Assembly (NCBI RefSeq): GCF_018986435.1
Contig: NZ_JAHMIN010000001.1
Span: 252,858 to 316,857 of the forward strand
Direction: 5' to 3'
DNA length: 64,000 nucleotides
Source: Hahella sp. HN01
Lineage (GTDB): Bacteria > Pseudomonadota > Gammaproteobacteria > Pseudomonadales > Oleiphilaceae
Shown here: piece after piece, positions 9,542 through 18,846 of the stretch
Layout of the letters: each line of letters starts with the position of its first letter
Numbering within the stretch: position 1 is the stretch's first letter
Program-made: the position numbers and the translations under genes
Notes under the pieces: generated by a model
What the model was told of the DNA's origin: nothing
What the model saw: the letters and a program-made list of their open reading frames with translations, nothing else
The model's database searches: none

Positions 9542-9958
9542 ATGAGCATCAATCTAGCCCGTAACCGCTTCTCCGAGACAGCTCGTTTCGAATCAGAAAA
9601 TCCTCCACCGGTTTCTGGCGCCCAGTTGTGGAAAAAGTTGGGCGCAGCCGCCTCCGCCGCCGGCGTTACAACGGTAGAGCATGCATTAACGCTCTATTAC
9701 ACCGCCGCATCGCCCAACACGCCGGTATGGTGTAAGACCGTCATCTACGGCGCTCTGGGGTATTTTATATCGCTGATAGACGGCATTCCTGACCTGACGC
9801 CCATTCTGGGCTATACCGACGACCTCACGGTTATGGCCGGCGCTATCGCCACGATCGCTGCACATATTACCCCTGAAATACGACGCCAGGCGCAGGAAAA
9901 AACGGCAGCCTGGTTCAAAACCGACAAGAAGCAGACATCTCAGCAAGGGAGCAATTGA
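9542..9958 (+). CDS. DUF1232 (YkvA-like) membrane protein
   Basis: A protein of 138 residues from the ATG at 9542, preferred over the ATG four codons upstream because GGGAC lies about 8 bases before it. The central segment has the DUF1232 pattern: a Thr/Ala-rich helix, TPVWCKTVIYGALGYF, then the acidic LIDGIPDLTPILGYTDD motif and a second hydrophobic helix (VMAGAIATIAAHI). The family is widespread and its role is unknown. A hydrophilic Lys/Gln-rich tail ends the protein. Confidence 0.78.
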   Translation: MSINLARNRFSETARFESENPPPVSGAQLWKKLGAAASAAGVTTVEHALTLYYTAASPNTPVWCKTVIYGALGYFISLIDGIPDLTPILGYTDDLTVMAGAIATIAAHITPEIRRQAQEKTAAWFKTDKKQTSQQGSN

Positions 9959-10121
9959 TGGCGGTATCGCAAGTACACTGACCCACACCACACAAGAACC
10001 GGAGGGCGACTCGCCCAGCCGGAGAATAAACGCCGAAAGAGCGACAGGCGACCTGAAAACATTCGCCTGGATAATCAAAAATAAGACTTCCTGAAAACAC
10101 AATAACGAGATATTTCGACGA

Positions 10122-11024
10122 ATGTTGAGCTTTCTTCCACATTGGCTAAGAGGCGTTCTAGCCGTCCTCTTGATCCTGCTTTCAACGACTATTTTATTTC
10201 CTTTCGTGCTAGCGCTGGCTTTTATCAAGCTGCTGATACCGATTAGCGTTACACGTAAATACTGCACCATCATGCTGATCGGCATCGCTGGACTGTGGAT
10301 CAATATCAATAATGGGCTGCTGTATCTTCTTCACAACATTCAGTGGGATGTGGAAGGGGATACCGATCTCAACCCCAATGACTGGTATTTGGTCACCTGC
10401 AATCACCAAACCTGGGCGGATATCCCCATTGTACAGCGGGTGCTTAACGGCAAAGTTCCGATGCTGAAATTTTTCCTAAAGCAGGAGCTGATTTGGGTGC
10501 CGTTAATTGGCGTGGCCTGGTGGGCGCTGGATTTTCCATTCATGAAGCGCTACTCCCGGGAACAAATTGAGCGCAACCCCGCATTGAAAGGCAAAGACCT
10601 GGAAACCACCAAAAAAGCCTGTGAGAAGTTTAAATATACTCCTGTCACCGTGTTCAACTTCCTGGAGGGCACACGCTTTACCCAGGCCAAGCACGATCAT
10701 CAAAAATCGCCCTATAAGCACCTGCTAAAGCCCAAAGCCGGCGGCGCCGCGTTTGTTTTGGGGGCGATGGGAGAACATCTGCACACGATGCTCAATATCA
10801 CCATTCATTACCCCGGCAAAGCGCTTGGATTTTGGGGGCTAGCGTCAGGGCGAATCAAAAAGGTCGTGATACGCATTGAGAAAATCCGTATTCCTGATCA
10901 GTTTCTCAGCCGGGACTATATGAACGATGAGGAGTTTCGCTCAGAGTTTCAGGAGTGGATCGCACAGCTATGGCGAAGAAAAGACGAGCAGTTGGAGCAG
11001 CTTCACCAGCAATACGCATCTTGA
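10122..11024 (+). CDS. YihG-type lysophospholipid acyltransferase family protein
   Basis: A 300-residue inner-membrane acyltransferase of the PlsC superfamily. An N-terminal hydrophobic region (about 1-65) is followed by the catalytic NHQTWAD motif near residues 93-99 (the HX4D dyad) and by NFLEGTRFT near 180, the substrate-binding block. The FPFMKRYSREQIERNP segment resembles the E. coli YihG/YihG-like subgroup. It would transfer an acyl chain to a lysophospholipid or related acceptor at the cytoplasmic face. The start codon has only a weak ribosome-binding site. A bidirectional terminator follows. Confidence 0.82.
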   Translation: MLSFLPHWLRGVLAVLLILLSTTILFPFVLALAFIKLLIPISVTRKYCTIMLIGIAGLWININNGLLYLLHNIQWDVEGDTDLNPNDWYLVTCNHQTWADIPIVQRVLNGKVPMLKFFLKQELIWVPLIGVAWWALDFPFMKRYSREQIERNPALKGKDLETTKKACEKFKYTPVTVFNFLEGTRFTQAKHDHQKSPYKHLLKPKAGGAAFVLGAMGEHLHTMLNITIHYPGKALGFWGLASGRIKKVVIRIEKIRIPDQFLSRDYMNDEEFRSEFQEWIAQLWRRKDEQLEQLHQQYAS

Positions 11025-11100
11025 AGCCAGCAAATAGGCTTTTATGAAAGCGAATAACCTGAACGCGATTATTCACGTTCAAAGCGGACACTAAAAACAA

Positions 11101-11125
11101 AAAAGGAGGGCTAACCCTCCTTTTT
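11101..11125. terminator. Bidirectional rho-independent terminator
   Basis: AAAAGGAGGG, loop CTAA, CCCTCCTTTTT. The stem is flanked by A-rich and T-rich runs and lies between the convergent acyltransferase and DUF1329 genes, so it can serve both. Confidence 0.85.
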
Positions 11126-11156
11126 CTAATACTGCCTCATGCCACGTATGACGAGT

Positions 11157-12533
11157 TTATTTCCTTCCCGACCGTCTCAACGCCGCAGGAGTAAAGTCCT
11201 GTGAGCTGGCGTCCAGATTGAACTCATACCCCTTCGGCTCTTCATTGGTTAAACCCAGAGCCAAATAGCGTCCGGAAAGCAGGTCATACAACACTTCTGC
11301 GGAGAACCAGGATATCTTCTGATCGTAGAAGTACACATGGTGTCCTTCCGCAACGCGCCATAGCTCGCCACGGCCGTCATAATGATCCGCCAAGCCGATT
11401 TGCCAGGTATCCTCGTCAACATAGAAAACGCGTTTCGCGTAGATATGTCTGGCGCCTGCCTTCAAAGTGCCTTCCACCACCCATACGCGGTGTAATTCGT
11501 AACGCGCCATATCCTGATTCAAATGACCAGGCTGCACCAGTTCAGAATACTTCACTTTTTTCGAGCTGAGATCGTAGGCGTTATAAGGCAGATAAATTTC
11601 CTTCTTGCCCAGTACTTTCCAGTCATAACGATCCGGCGCGCCGTTGAACATATCGAAGTTATCAGTGGTGCGCAGGCCGTCTGAAGCGGTGCCCGGGCCG
11701 TCGTAGGCGACCTGAGGGGCGCGACGCACGCGACGCTGGCCTTCGTTATAGATCCAGGCGCGGCGAGGCTCCTTGACCTGGTTCAGAGTTTCATGCACCA
11801 ACAATACGTTGCCCGCCAGTCGTGCGGGAGATTCTATTTCTTGCTTGAAATAGAAAATAACGTTGGGGTCCGCGCCAGACTTGTAGTCAGACAATGAGCT
11901 GACATAGCTTAGCTGTTCGGAGAATATAACTGGCGTGAAATCGCCGTTCGCCAAAGGCGTCACCTGCGCCACGCGCCGACTCAACGAGCCGCCGCGCCAG
12001 CGGGTGATGTGGTTCCAGATAATCTGTTTGGCCTGATCGGATGAGCTGCCGCTCAAGATGGGAAACGCCACCGCCATCTGGTAGTCAGTGATGCCGTTGC
12101 CGTCCGCCACCAGCTCGACAGAAGTCGCGTTGTTCTTCGCCGCATCATAGACCTTCTGATCATAGGCGGAAGTACGATGGGTGGGATACACCTTGATCTT
12201 GTAGCTGCCCGGGTATTTCTTCAGCATCGCCATCTGACCGGCGGACAGATGATCTTTATACTGATCCGCATTGGACGCGCTTATCACGAACTTGGGCTTT
12301 TCAGCTGCGAACGGATTAATGTAATCAACGCCGTCATAACCAGCAGGAATTGTCTTTAAGCCACCATCCCAGGCTGGAATGCTTCCATCAGCATTACCCG
12401 CTTTTTCCGCACCGACAGGCGTCAACGTATCGCCCAATTTAGAAGCTTCGCCCGCTGGGACTTTGGCCCAGGCGAGAGAAGACGATATCGCCAGCGCTAA
12501 TGCGCTGAGTTTTATTATTGCATTCAATCTCAT
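11157..12533 (-). CDS. DUF1329 family secreted protein
   Basis: A 458-residue exported protein. A signal peptide spans about residues 1-23 (ALALAISSSLAWA). The mature region has family features such as LTPVGAEKAGNADGSIPAWDGG near the N-terminus and WKVLGKKEIYLPYNAYDL in the C-terminal half. DUF1329 proteins have a LolA/LolB-like fold and are nearly always encoded next to a DUF1302 barrel, as here, where the DUF1302 gene is 39 bases upstream on the same strand. The pair is thought to act in envelope transport of a hydrophobic compound; the substrate here is unknown. Confidence 0.85.
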   Translation of the reverse strand: MRLNAIIKLSALALAISSSLAWAKVPAGEASKLGDTLTPVGAEKAGNADGSIPAWDGGLKTIPAGYDGVDYINPFAAEKPKFVISASNADQYKDHLSAGQMAMLKKYPGSYKIKVYPTHRTSAYDQKVYDAAKNNATSVELVADGNGITDYQMAVAFPILSGSSSDQAKQIIWNHITRWRGGSLSRRVAQVTPLANGDFTPVIFSEQLSYVSSLSDYKSGADPNVIFYFKQEIESPARLAGNVLLVHETLNQVKEPRRAWIYNEGQRRVRRAPQVAYDGPGTASDGLRTTDNFDMFNGAPDRYDWKVLGKKEIYLPYNAYDLSSKKVKYSELVQPGHLNQDMARYELHRVWVVEGTLKAGARHIYAKRVFYVDEDTWQIGLADHYDGRGELWRVAEGHHVYFYDQKISWFSAEVLYDLLSGRYLALGLTNEEPKGYEFNLDASSQDFTPAALRRSGRK

Positions 12534-12572
12534 TGAGGCTACCTCATAAACCTTAAATAACTTGTCTAAACC

Positions 12573-14378
12573 CTAAAATGATACCGATACGCTTGCAGAA
12601 ACGTTGTCCCGGTCATTGAGGTAATTGTACGGCTCGCCCCCGAAGTAGTTGGTGTAGCCAATGGAGGCGGAATACTTGTTCAGATAGACGCCCTTCAAAG
12701 TCAGGCCTACCGCTTTAGAGCCTTCTTTGAAAGGCGCTCCAGGCTCCGGCGCATAACCTTTGACGTCGTGACTCCACGCCAGTGACGGCTCTAAGTTAAT
12801 GCCTGCGAAAACATTCGGATAATCAAGCGTGAAGCGCATGCGATAGCCTGCGGAGAAGTCGGTGACGAAACCTTCGTCCTCACAGAAAGAAGGATTAAGG
12901 TTCACCGCCTCACAACTGGCGCCGGAATCATTCACGACCGGCCCTGTACCATATGTGCTATCGCGCCCATAACGAGAGTTGTTCGGCAGGTCATGCACAA
13001 ATACTGCGCCAACCTCCGAGACGAACGTCAGTCTGCTCGCCCCCAGTATCTGGTCGATAAACTTGATAAAAGTCACTTGCGCCTGTGTCACCGCGAACTC
13101 ATCGTATCCCCGAATAGTATCCCCGGCAGAGGCGCCAGCATCGTAAAAAGCGCTGTAGGGCTGGTTTTTACTCGCTGCTGTTAACTCAAATGAGTTTTTC
13201 TGGATGGGCAGTTTTGGTCTGTGAGTAACCTCACCGCCTATTGACCAGCCACTATCAGTACTAGTGTTAAAGCTGATACCGAAAAGCTGAATGTCTTCAG
13301 GGTACTCAATAAAGTACTTAGCGCCAACACCACCACTGCCTGAGCCTTTCACGAAAGAGGCGTACGGCAGCCTGCTGTGATAGTTAATGTAGTAGAAGCC
13401 AAATTCAGTATCGCCTAAATCTGCAGCATACCAACGCACCGCCAAACCATATTGGCCATTATTATCAGGCTCACGATCACCAAGCCTTTCATTTACCAAA
13501 GACCCGGTGCCGGCATCAAGATTAATCACCTGTGATTCAGGGAGCTGGGCCGTAGTAACAATTCCACCACAGCCATCAGCAGCGGAATCACTATTAGAGA
13601 AGAATGTGCCGCAAGGATCCGCTTCCGCCTTTTCCCACTCAATTTGATAAAAGAACTCAGTAGTCAGATCTTCGGATAGACCAACGGATGTATAGAACAT
13701 ATTAACGGGAAGCAGAACGTCCTTAACTTCAGCACCAGGCGCACGAGCTGCAGAGGCGTCTATCGGATTGATAATATTTACGCCACCGAGTATAAACGTA
13801 CTTTCACCCCAACTGACCACTTGCCGTCCCAATCTGGCGTTCACCGGCGTATCGCCGAAATACCAGTCCCCCCAGAAATAAGCATCAAGAAAGCGCACAT
13901 CCGCACCCGCCTGCTCCAACGCCTGATCATTCAGTGGCCGTGTCTGGCCGACTTCATCATACGCTCGGCCTTCATCCATTAACTCTTTGTCGTAAAAGTA
14001 ACGCAAGCGCGTAAAACCGCCATAGTCGCCATAACGCAACATCAGGTCGGAGGTACCTTTGATAATTTTTGAGTAGGTTTCGCCTTGCTTAAAGTTCCAG
14101 TTTCCGTTGTCACTATTATGAGACGAAGCTGCTTCTGAATACGGCCCTGGACAGCCCGAGCCACCCTCACAAAGCCCCTGATTACCAGGACTCAACTGAT
14201 TCTTGTCGCGATCGGATATCCGCCAGCTAGCTCCGGCGGTGAGGGTGGTGTCCAGCGAGCCTTCAATGTCGCCCAGATAAAATTGAAACGCCTGCGCCGG
14301 AGCAGAGATTATCGCCGCCACTGCGGCGGCCAACGGTAATTTGGTCCACTGACGCCAACGTTTATTTTTATTTATCAT
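12573..14378 (-). CDS. DUF1302 family outer-membrane protein
   Basis: A 601-residue predicted outer-membrane barrel with a signal peptide ending near APAQA. The mature N-terminus (FQFYLGDIEGSLDTTLTAGASWRI) and the RLGRQVVSWGESTFILGGVNIINPIDASAARAPG-type block are typical of DUF1302 proteins. It ends in SVSVSF, a terminal Phe barrel signal. First gene of a two-gene unit with the DUF1329 partner. It is transcribed away from an acetyl-CoA acetyltransferase, suggesting a lipid-related role, but that is contextual only. Confidence 0.85.
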   Translation of the reverse strand: MINKNKRWRQWTKLPLAAAVAAIISAPAQAFQFYLGDIEGSLDTTLTAGASWRISDRDKNQLSPGNQGLCEGGSGCPGPYSEAASSHNSDNGNWNFKQGETYSKIIKGTSDLMLRYGDYGGFTRLRYFYDKELMDEGRAYDEVGQTRPLNDQALEQAGADVRFLDAYFWGDWYFGDTPVNARLGRQVVSWGESTFILGGVNIINPIDASAARAPGAEVKDVLLPVNMFYTSVGLSEDLTTEFFYQIEWEKAEADPCGTFFSNSDSAADGCGGIVTTAQLPESQVINLDAGTGSLVNERLGDREPDNNGQYGLAVRWYAADLGDTEFGFYYINYHSRLPYASFVKGSGSGGVGAKYFIEYPEDIQLFGISFNTSTDSGWSIGGEVTHRPKLPIQKNSFELTAASKNQPYSAFYDAGASAGDTIRGYDEFAVTQAQVTFIKFIDQILGASRLTFVSEVGAVFVHDLPNNSRYGRDSTYGTGPVVNDSGASCEAVNLNPSFCEDEGFVTDFSAGYRMRFTLDYPNVFAGINLEPSLAWSHDVKGYAPEPGAPFKEGSKAVGLTLKGVYLNKYSASIGYTNYFGGEPYNYLNDRDNVSASVSVSF

Positions 14379-14771
14379 CGAACGCTACTCCGTTATTTTT
14401 CTCAGATCTTCATGCCATGCAGGAAGACGTTCTGTGTAAACCCAATTTTTGTTTGTTTTATTATCGACCCCTAGAAGATGTAATAGACGTGAAATCACGG
14501 CGGGATCTTCTACGATGAAAGTCTCATACACTATAGACGCTAATGCCCGGATTCACCAATAGTCTAAATAAAAAACGCAAGTTATGAAAAAATAAGAAAG
14601 TTATGGCTTTTATTCAGGATTTTCAGGCGGCAAACAAATAGCAAATTCGACCTGTTTTAGCATGGGTATTTTTTACGGTATTTATGTCATATAAGAATTG
14701 ATAAACAGGTCGCAAAATCTATCTCATTCCCCTATCTATTTATGCTTTAGCCCTAACGAAAAACTATCCCG

Positions 14772-14803
14772 CTCCCTTACGTTGCATTTGCAACGTAAGG
14801 GAG
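14772..14803. promoter_or_regulatory. Perfect 14-bp inverted repeat, candidate operator
   Basis: CTCCCTTACGTTGC (14772-14785) and its exact complement (14790-14803) flank the 4-base spacer ATTT. No U-run follows on either strand, so it is not a normal terminator. It ends 80 bases before the thiolase start. It may be a repressor operator or a leader hairpin. Confidence 0.5.
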
Positions 14804-14823
14804 ACATGATGAATCCAAGGTCA

Positions 14824-14838
14824 GACGGCTAAGCCGTC
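14824..14838 (+). promoter_or_regulatory. Short leader hairpin before thiolase
   Basis: GACGGC, spacer TAA, GCCGTC, followed by an A-rich tract reaching the AGGAG ribosome-binding site. It could stabilise or modulate the thiolase mRNA leader. Confidence 0.35.
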
Positions 14839-14883
14839 AACAAAAAAACAAGAGAAACACACCAAAAACAATAGGAGAAAAAC

Positions 14884-16065
14884 ATGAATGCGAGAGAGGT
14901 TGTAATTGTGTCGGGAGCCAGAACCCCAATGGGCGGTTTTCAGGGTTCCCTGAGTTCATTGACCGCTGTGGAGCTGGCCGCTGCGTCTATTAAAGAAGCC
15001 ATTTCCCGCGCCAGCCTGCAACCTGACGACATTCAGGAAGTCATCATGGGCTGCGTTCTTCCCGCAGGCCTGAAGCAAGGCCCCGCGAGACAGGCCATGC
15101 TGGACGCCGGCATTCCCAACTCTACAGGCGCCACCACAATCAACAAGCTATGCGGCTCCGGCATGAAAGCCACCATGCTCGCGCATGACCTGATTGTCGC
15201 CGGGACTAACGAAGTCATGATTGCCGGCGGTATGGAAAGCATGAGCAACGCGCCTTATCTGCTGCCAAAGGCCCGTTCAGGCTATCGCATGGGCCATGGC
15301 GAAGTAAAAGACCACATGTTCCTTGATGGACTGGAAGACGCCAAAACCGGACGCCTGATGGGCTCATTCGCTGAGGAAGTCGCCGGTAAGTTCGGTATCA
15401 CCCGCGAGCGGATGGATGATTTCGCCATCAGATCGTTGAAACTTGCCCAGGACGCGATTGAAAGCGGCGCGCTGAAGGACGAAATTGTTCCTGTCACAGT
15501 ATCGTCGCGCAAGGGCGACTTCCTGGTAGAGCATGACGAGCAGCCAGGCTCAGCCAATCTTGAAAAGATTCCCACACTGAGACCCGCATTTCAGAAAGAC
15601 GGCTCCATCACTGCCGCCAACTCGAGCTCTATTTCCGACGGCGCTTCCGCCATGGTATTGATGAGTCGTGAGGAAGCTGACCGCCGCGGCGCGAAGCCTT
15701 TCGCCAAAATCGTCGCTCACAGCACCCATTCCCAGGCTCCTTCAGAGTTCACCATTGCCCCTATCGGCGCCATTCAAAAGGTTCTGCAGAAAGCGGGCTG
15801 GTCTAAGGATGAAGTCGATCTGTTTGAAATCAACGAAGCTTTCGCCATGGTGACCATGCTGGCGATTCAGGAGTTGGGCTTGGATGGAGAGAAAGTCAAT
15901 GTGTTCGGCGGCGCCTGCGCTCAGGGCCATCCCGTTGGCTCAACCGGCTCACGAATCATCATTACCCTCATGCATGCACTGAAGCGTCTAGGCAAGAAGC
16001 GCGGCGTAGCGGCGCTCTGTATCGGCGGAGGCGAAGCAACTGCAGTCGCCATTGAGCTTATCTAA
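14884..16065 (+). CDS. Acetyl-CoA C-acetyltransferase (thiolase)
   Basis: A 393-residue thiolase that condenses two acetyl-CoA to acetoacetyl-CoA or performs the reverse cleavage. Catalytic residues are all present: nucleophilic Cys90 in NKLCGSGMKA, His349 in GHPVGSTGSR and Cys379 in LCIGGGEA. The positions fit the short biosynthetic (PhaA/AtoB-like) thiolases almost exactly. AGGAG precedes the ATG by about seven bases. The gene is monocistronic, with a palindrome-containing leader and a strong terminator. No phaB, phaC or beta-oxidation genes adjoin it, so the pathway it serves is unclear. Confidence 0.92.
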   Translation: MNAREVVIVSGARTPMGGFQGSLSSLTAVELAAASIKEAISRASLQPDDIQEVIMGCVLPAGLKQGPARQAMLDAGIPNSTGATTINKLCGSGMKATMLAHDLIVAGTNEVMIAGGMESMSNAPYLLPKARSGYRMGHGEVKDHMFLDGLEDAKTGRLMGSFAEEVAGKFGITRERMDDFAIRSLKLAQDAIESGALKDEIVPVTVSSRKGDFLVEHDEQPGSANLEKIPTLRPAFQKDGSITAANSSSISDGASAMVLMSREEADRRGAKPFAKIVAHSTHSQAPSEFTIAPIGAIQKVLQKAGWSKDEVDLFEINEAFAMVTMLAIQELGLDGEKVNVFGGACAQGHPVGSTGSRIIITLMHALKRLGKKRGVAALCIGGGEATAVAIELI

Positions 16066-16086
16066 TCAGATAATGCCCATTAAATA

Positions 16087-16116
16087 TGACAAGGGGCCGT
16101 ATTCGGCCCCTTGTCA
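16087..16116. terminator. Bidirectional stem-loop terminator
   Basis: A 13-base perfect stem (TGACAAGGGGCCG and its complement) with loop TATT between the convergent thiolase and zapE genes. Confidence 0.75.
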
Positions 16117-16129
16117 TTACTGAGAAATA

Positions 16130-17242
16130 TCAGGGACGGTGCGGCGACGCCAAGTATTCCTGAGACTGCATTTCCAGCAATCGACTCTCTGTTCTCTCAA
16201 ATTCAAATTTGAGTCGCTCGCCCTGGTATATTTCATTAATGGCGGCGGCGGCGGAAATAATCACTTTTACGCGGCGATCATAAAACTCGTCTACCAAGTT
16301 AATAAATCTCCGCGCCTGATCTTCTTTATTGGCCTCAAGCACAGGGACGTTGCTTACCAGCACCGCGTGAAACTCACGCGCCAGCTCTATGTAGTCGTTC
16401 TGACTGCGGGGCCCATCGCACAGCTCTTTAAAGTCAAACCAGATAACGTCATCCGCCCGACGTATCGCGTTCAACTTGCGACCATTAATCAGAATATCGG
16501 TTTGGTGAGCCCCTGCTTCCACGGCCAAACGCTCATAACTTTGCGCCAGGCTCAGCTGGGCGTCTTCATCCAGAGGATAGTGATAGAGCTCCGCCTGTTG
16601 CAGCGTTCGCAGACGATAGTCCGTACCGCCGTCAACATTCACCACTTCGGTATGTTGATTCAACAAAGCGATTGCGGGCAGAAAGCGTTGCCGCTGTAAA
16701 CCGTCTTTATACAAGCCGTCAGGTACGATGTTCGAAGTGCACACCAATGAAACGCCCCGCTCAAACAAAGCTTCAAGCAAGGTGGCGAGGATCATGGCGT
16801 CGCCAATATCGGTGACAAAGAACTCATCAAAGCAGATGACCCGCGCGTCACGACTGAAGTTATCAGCGACGATCTCCAGCGGATTCTTTTCCCCTTTAAG
16901 CTGCTTCAACTCCTGATGCACCCTCTGCATGAAGCGATGAAAGTGCACGCGCATTTTGCGTTTAAAAGGCAGACACTCATAAAAAGTGTCCATCAGATAG
17001 GTTTTGCCACGCCCGACGCCCCCCCAGAAGTACAAGCCCTTCTCGGGAGTGGTATCCGCTTTGGTCAGTCCGATTTTTCGCGCCAGACGCTGAATACGGC
17101 TAGCCTGAAGACGTTTGCTTTCCGCCGCCGTCAGGCGTTCAAACAGCACCTGCAGCTTTTCAACCGCCATTTCCTGAGCGGGATCATAGGAGAAATCCTG
17201 GCGTTCGAGATCTTGTCGATACTTTTCAATAGGAGTCGTCAC
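16130..17242 (-). CDS. zapE: Cell division protein ZapE (AFG1-like ATPase)
   Basis: A 370-residue AAA-like ATPase of the AFG1/ZapE family, which associates with the Z-ring and affects FtsZ polymers late in division. The Walker A motif GGVGRGKTY lies near residues 73-81 and a Walker B motif VICFDEFFVTD near 137. The arginine-finger region SNIVPDGLYKDGLQRQRFLPAI is typical of the family. The start is GTG at 17242. It is divergent from the yhcB-like gene, as often seen in gammaproteobacteria, and convergent with thiolase. Confidence 0.92.
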   Translation of the reverse strand: MTTPIEKYRQDLERQDFSYDPAQEMAVEKLQVLFERLTAAESKRLQASRIQRLARKIGLTKADTTPEKGLYFWGGVGRGKTYLMDTFYECLPFKRKMRVHFHRFMQRVHQELKQLKGEKNPLEIVADNFSRDARVICFDEFFVTDIGDAMILATLLEALFERGVSLVCTSNIVPDGLYKDGLQRQRFLPAIALLNQHTEVVNVDGGTDYRLRTLQQAELYHYPLDEDAQLSLAQSYERLAVEAGAHQTDILINGRKLNAIRRADDVIWFDFKELCDGPRSQNDYIELAREFHAVLVSNVPVLEANKEDQARRFINLVDEFYDRRVKVIISAAAAINEIYQGERLKFEFERTESRLLEMQSQEYLASPHRP

Positions 17243-17507
17243 TGCCTGACTCGCCTCACTGATAAATGATGTTCAAGTCGCCAACTAATTATAGTTGGCC
17301 GAAATTGCGCGCTTATTTTGCCTTTTTCTAAACATATTGACTACACAGGTAAGGGATATTCCCGACCCCTTCGCATGCCGCGTCGTTGCGAGGGTCCAGT
17401 GCGACCAAAAGCTACCCGCCAGCAATGGAAATCGAGGCGCTTTTGTCGTTATACTACCTCACTCCTCCGGTTCACAATTCCTTGCAAATTTAAGTGTTGA
17501 AAGAATT

Positions 17508-17993
17508 ATGGGATCTACCATTGTTATAGCGGCGGTAACTTTTCTGGTCGGTTTAGGCCTGGGCGTTCTGCTGCACAAGCTGCTGCACTCTGAAACCGCT
17601 AAAAACCGGCGTTTGGAACGCCAGATCGATCATCTGCAGGATCAACACACCCGCTATCAAGCGGAAGTCGCCGAGCACTTCTCTCGTACAGCGGAGATGC
17701 TGGGCAAGCTTAACGCCAACTATCGCGATATATTCAATCATCTGGCTGTCGGCGCCGAGCGCTTATGCAGCGACAGCGAATTCAAGTCGCTGGTGTCGTC
17801 CGCCACGCCTTCGCTATCCGTGAAGCGTAAAGAGGGCAAAAACAAAGCTGAAGAAGATACAGTCTTTGAACCGCCTCGGGATTACGCCCCCAAAGCGGAC
17901 CCTAAAGAAAAAGGCACTCTATCGGAGGATTATGGGTTCGAAAGCCGGTCGCATAATTCACCAGAAGCCGCTTCTGAAGGCGAGAAATACTAG
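17508..17993 (+). CDS. zapG: YhcB/ZapG family (DUF1043) inner-membrane protein
   Basis: A 161-residue protein from the ATG at 17508, preceded by GAAAG. The frame is open further upstream but the added residues are not family-like. One N-terminal membrane helix (MGSTIVIAAVTFLVGLGLG) is followed by a coiled coil (about residues 30-75) with the conserved NANYRDIFNHLAVGAERLC block, then an acidic/basic disordered tail. The DUF1043 family (E. coli YhcB/ZapG) links division, envelope synthesis and cell shape. Its position next to zapE agrees with that role. Confidence 0.85.
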   Translation: MGSTIVIAAVTFLVGLGLGVLLHKLLHSETAKNRRLERQIDHLQDQHTRYQAEVAEHFSRTAEMLGKLNANYRDIFNHLAVGAERLCSDSEFKSLVSSATPSLSVKRKEGKNKAEEDTVFEPPRDYAPKADPKEKGTLSEDYGFESRSHNSPEAASEGEKY

Positions 17994-18007
17994 TCCGCCT
18001 TCATGCG

Positions 18008-18034
18008 CGATAATCCGGTTAAACCGGGTTATCG
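18008..18034. terminator. Stem-loop between convergent zapG and Nif3-family genes
   Basis: CGATAATCCGG and CCGGGTTATCG form an 11-bp stem with one G-T pair around the loop TTAAA. The stop codon of the leftward gene is inside the loop. No U-run is present. Confidence 0.35.
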
Positions 18035-18780
18035 CCATCGAAGAAACTCACTTCCACATCTACGCTACCAGCAAGCGCTTTACCAAGAGCCTGCACCCCA
18101 TAGCGCTCTGTCGCATGATGCCCCGCAGCGACATATACAATTCCCTGCTCTCGAGCGCTGTGCACAGTCTGCTCTGATATTTCACCGCTTAAATAAACAT
18201 CCACCCCCATACTGACCGCCTGATCGATAAACCCTTGCGCCCCACCAGTACACCAGGCGACGGTGCTGACCACTTGGTCTCGGTCATCACCAATAATCAA
18301 AGGCGCACGCTGTAAACGGCTGGCAAGATGTTCGGACAAGTCGCTGACAGTCATTGGCTGAGGCAATGCGCCCCGCCACAACAACCCATCCACATCCCCC
18401 GCTTTCACCCTGCTCTCAACGGTAAAGCCCAGGTGCGCAGCCAGCGCGGCGTTATTGCCATAGTCAGGATGAATATCCAGCGGAAGGTGGTAGGCGATCA
18501 GATTAATGTCGTGTTGCAACAGTTTAGCGATGCGCCTGCGCTTCATACCGACAATCGCCGCGCTTTCGCCTTTCCAGAAATACCCATGGTGCACCAGCAC
18601 CGCATCAGCGCCTTGCTCAATCGCAGCGTCCAGCAACTGCTCGCTGGCCGTAACGCCGCACAGTATTTTGCGGACATCCTTGCGCCCTTCCACCTGCAAA
18701 CCATTAGGGCAGTAGTCCCTGATCCGGTCCGGTTGTAACCAGTTGTTCAGCAGTGTCATTATTGTCGAGATATCAGTCAT
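18019..18780 (-). CDS. Nif3-like dinuclear metal-centre protein (YbgI family)
   Basis: A 253-residue Nif3/YbgI/DUF34-family protein. Metal ligands are visible in VLVHHGYFWKG (about residues 62-72), in YHLPLDIHPDYGNN (about 97-110) and in the C-terminal AAGHHATERYG block. The family forms toroidal hexamers with a two-metal site and has been proposed to act as a metal chaperone or hydrolase; the true role is unsettled. GGAGG lies about 11 bases before the ATG. It is divergent from the AlgW/DegS protease gene. Confidence 0.9.
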   Translation of the reverse strand: MTDISTIMTLLNNWLQPDRIRDYCPNGLQVEGRKDVRKILCGVTASEQLLDAAIEQGADAVLVHHGYFWKGESAAIVGMKRRRIAKLLQHDINLIAYHLPLDIHPDYGNNAALAAHLGFTVESRVKAGDVDGLLWRGALPQPMTVSDLSEHLASRLQRAPLIIGDDRDQVVSTVAWCTGGAQGFIDQAVSMGVDVYLSGEISEQTVHSAREQGIVYVAAGHHATERYGVQALGKALAGSVDVEVSFFDGDNPV

Positions 18781-18846
18781 GGCCTACTCCTCCATCGTTG
18801 CAGTTATGTTAACATTCCGCGCCAGTGCCGCCAAAGAACGAGAAAA

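Larger units (their letters stand above)
14379..14883. other. Divergent intergenic region between DUF1302 and thiolase genes
   Basis: About 505 bases, clearly richer in A and T than the flanking genes, holding promoters for both directions. The thiolase-proximal part contains the two inverted repeats listed separately and an A-rich leader ending in an AGGAG ribosome-binding site. I see no open reading frame worth calling in it. Confidence 0.6.
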
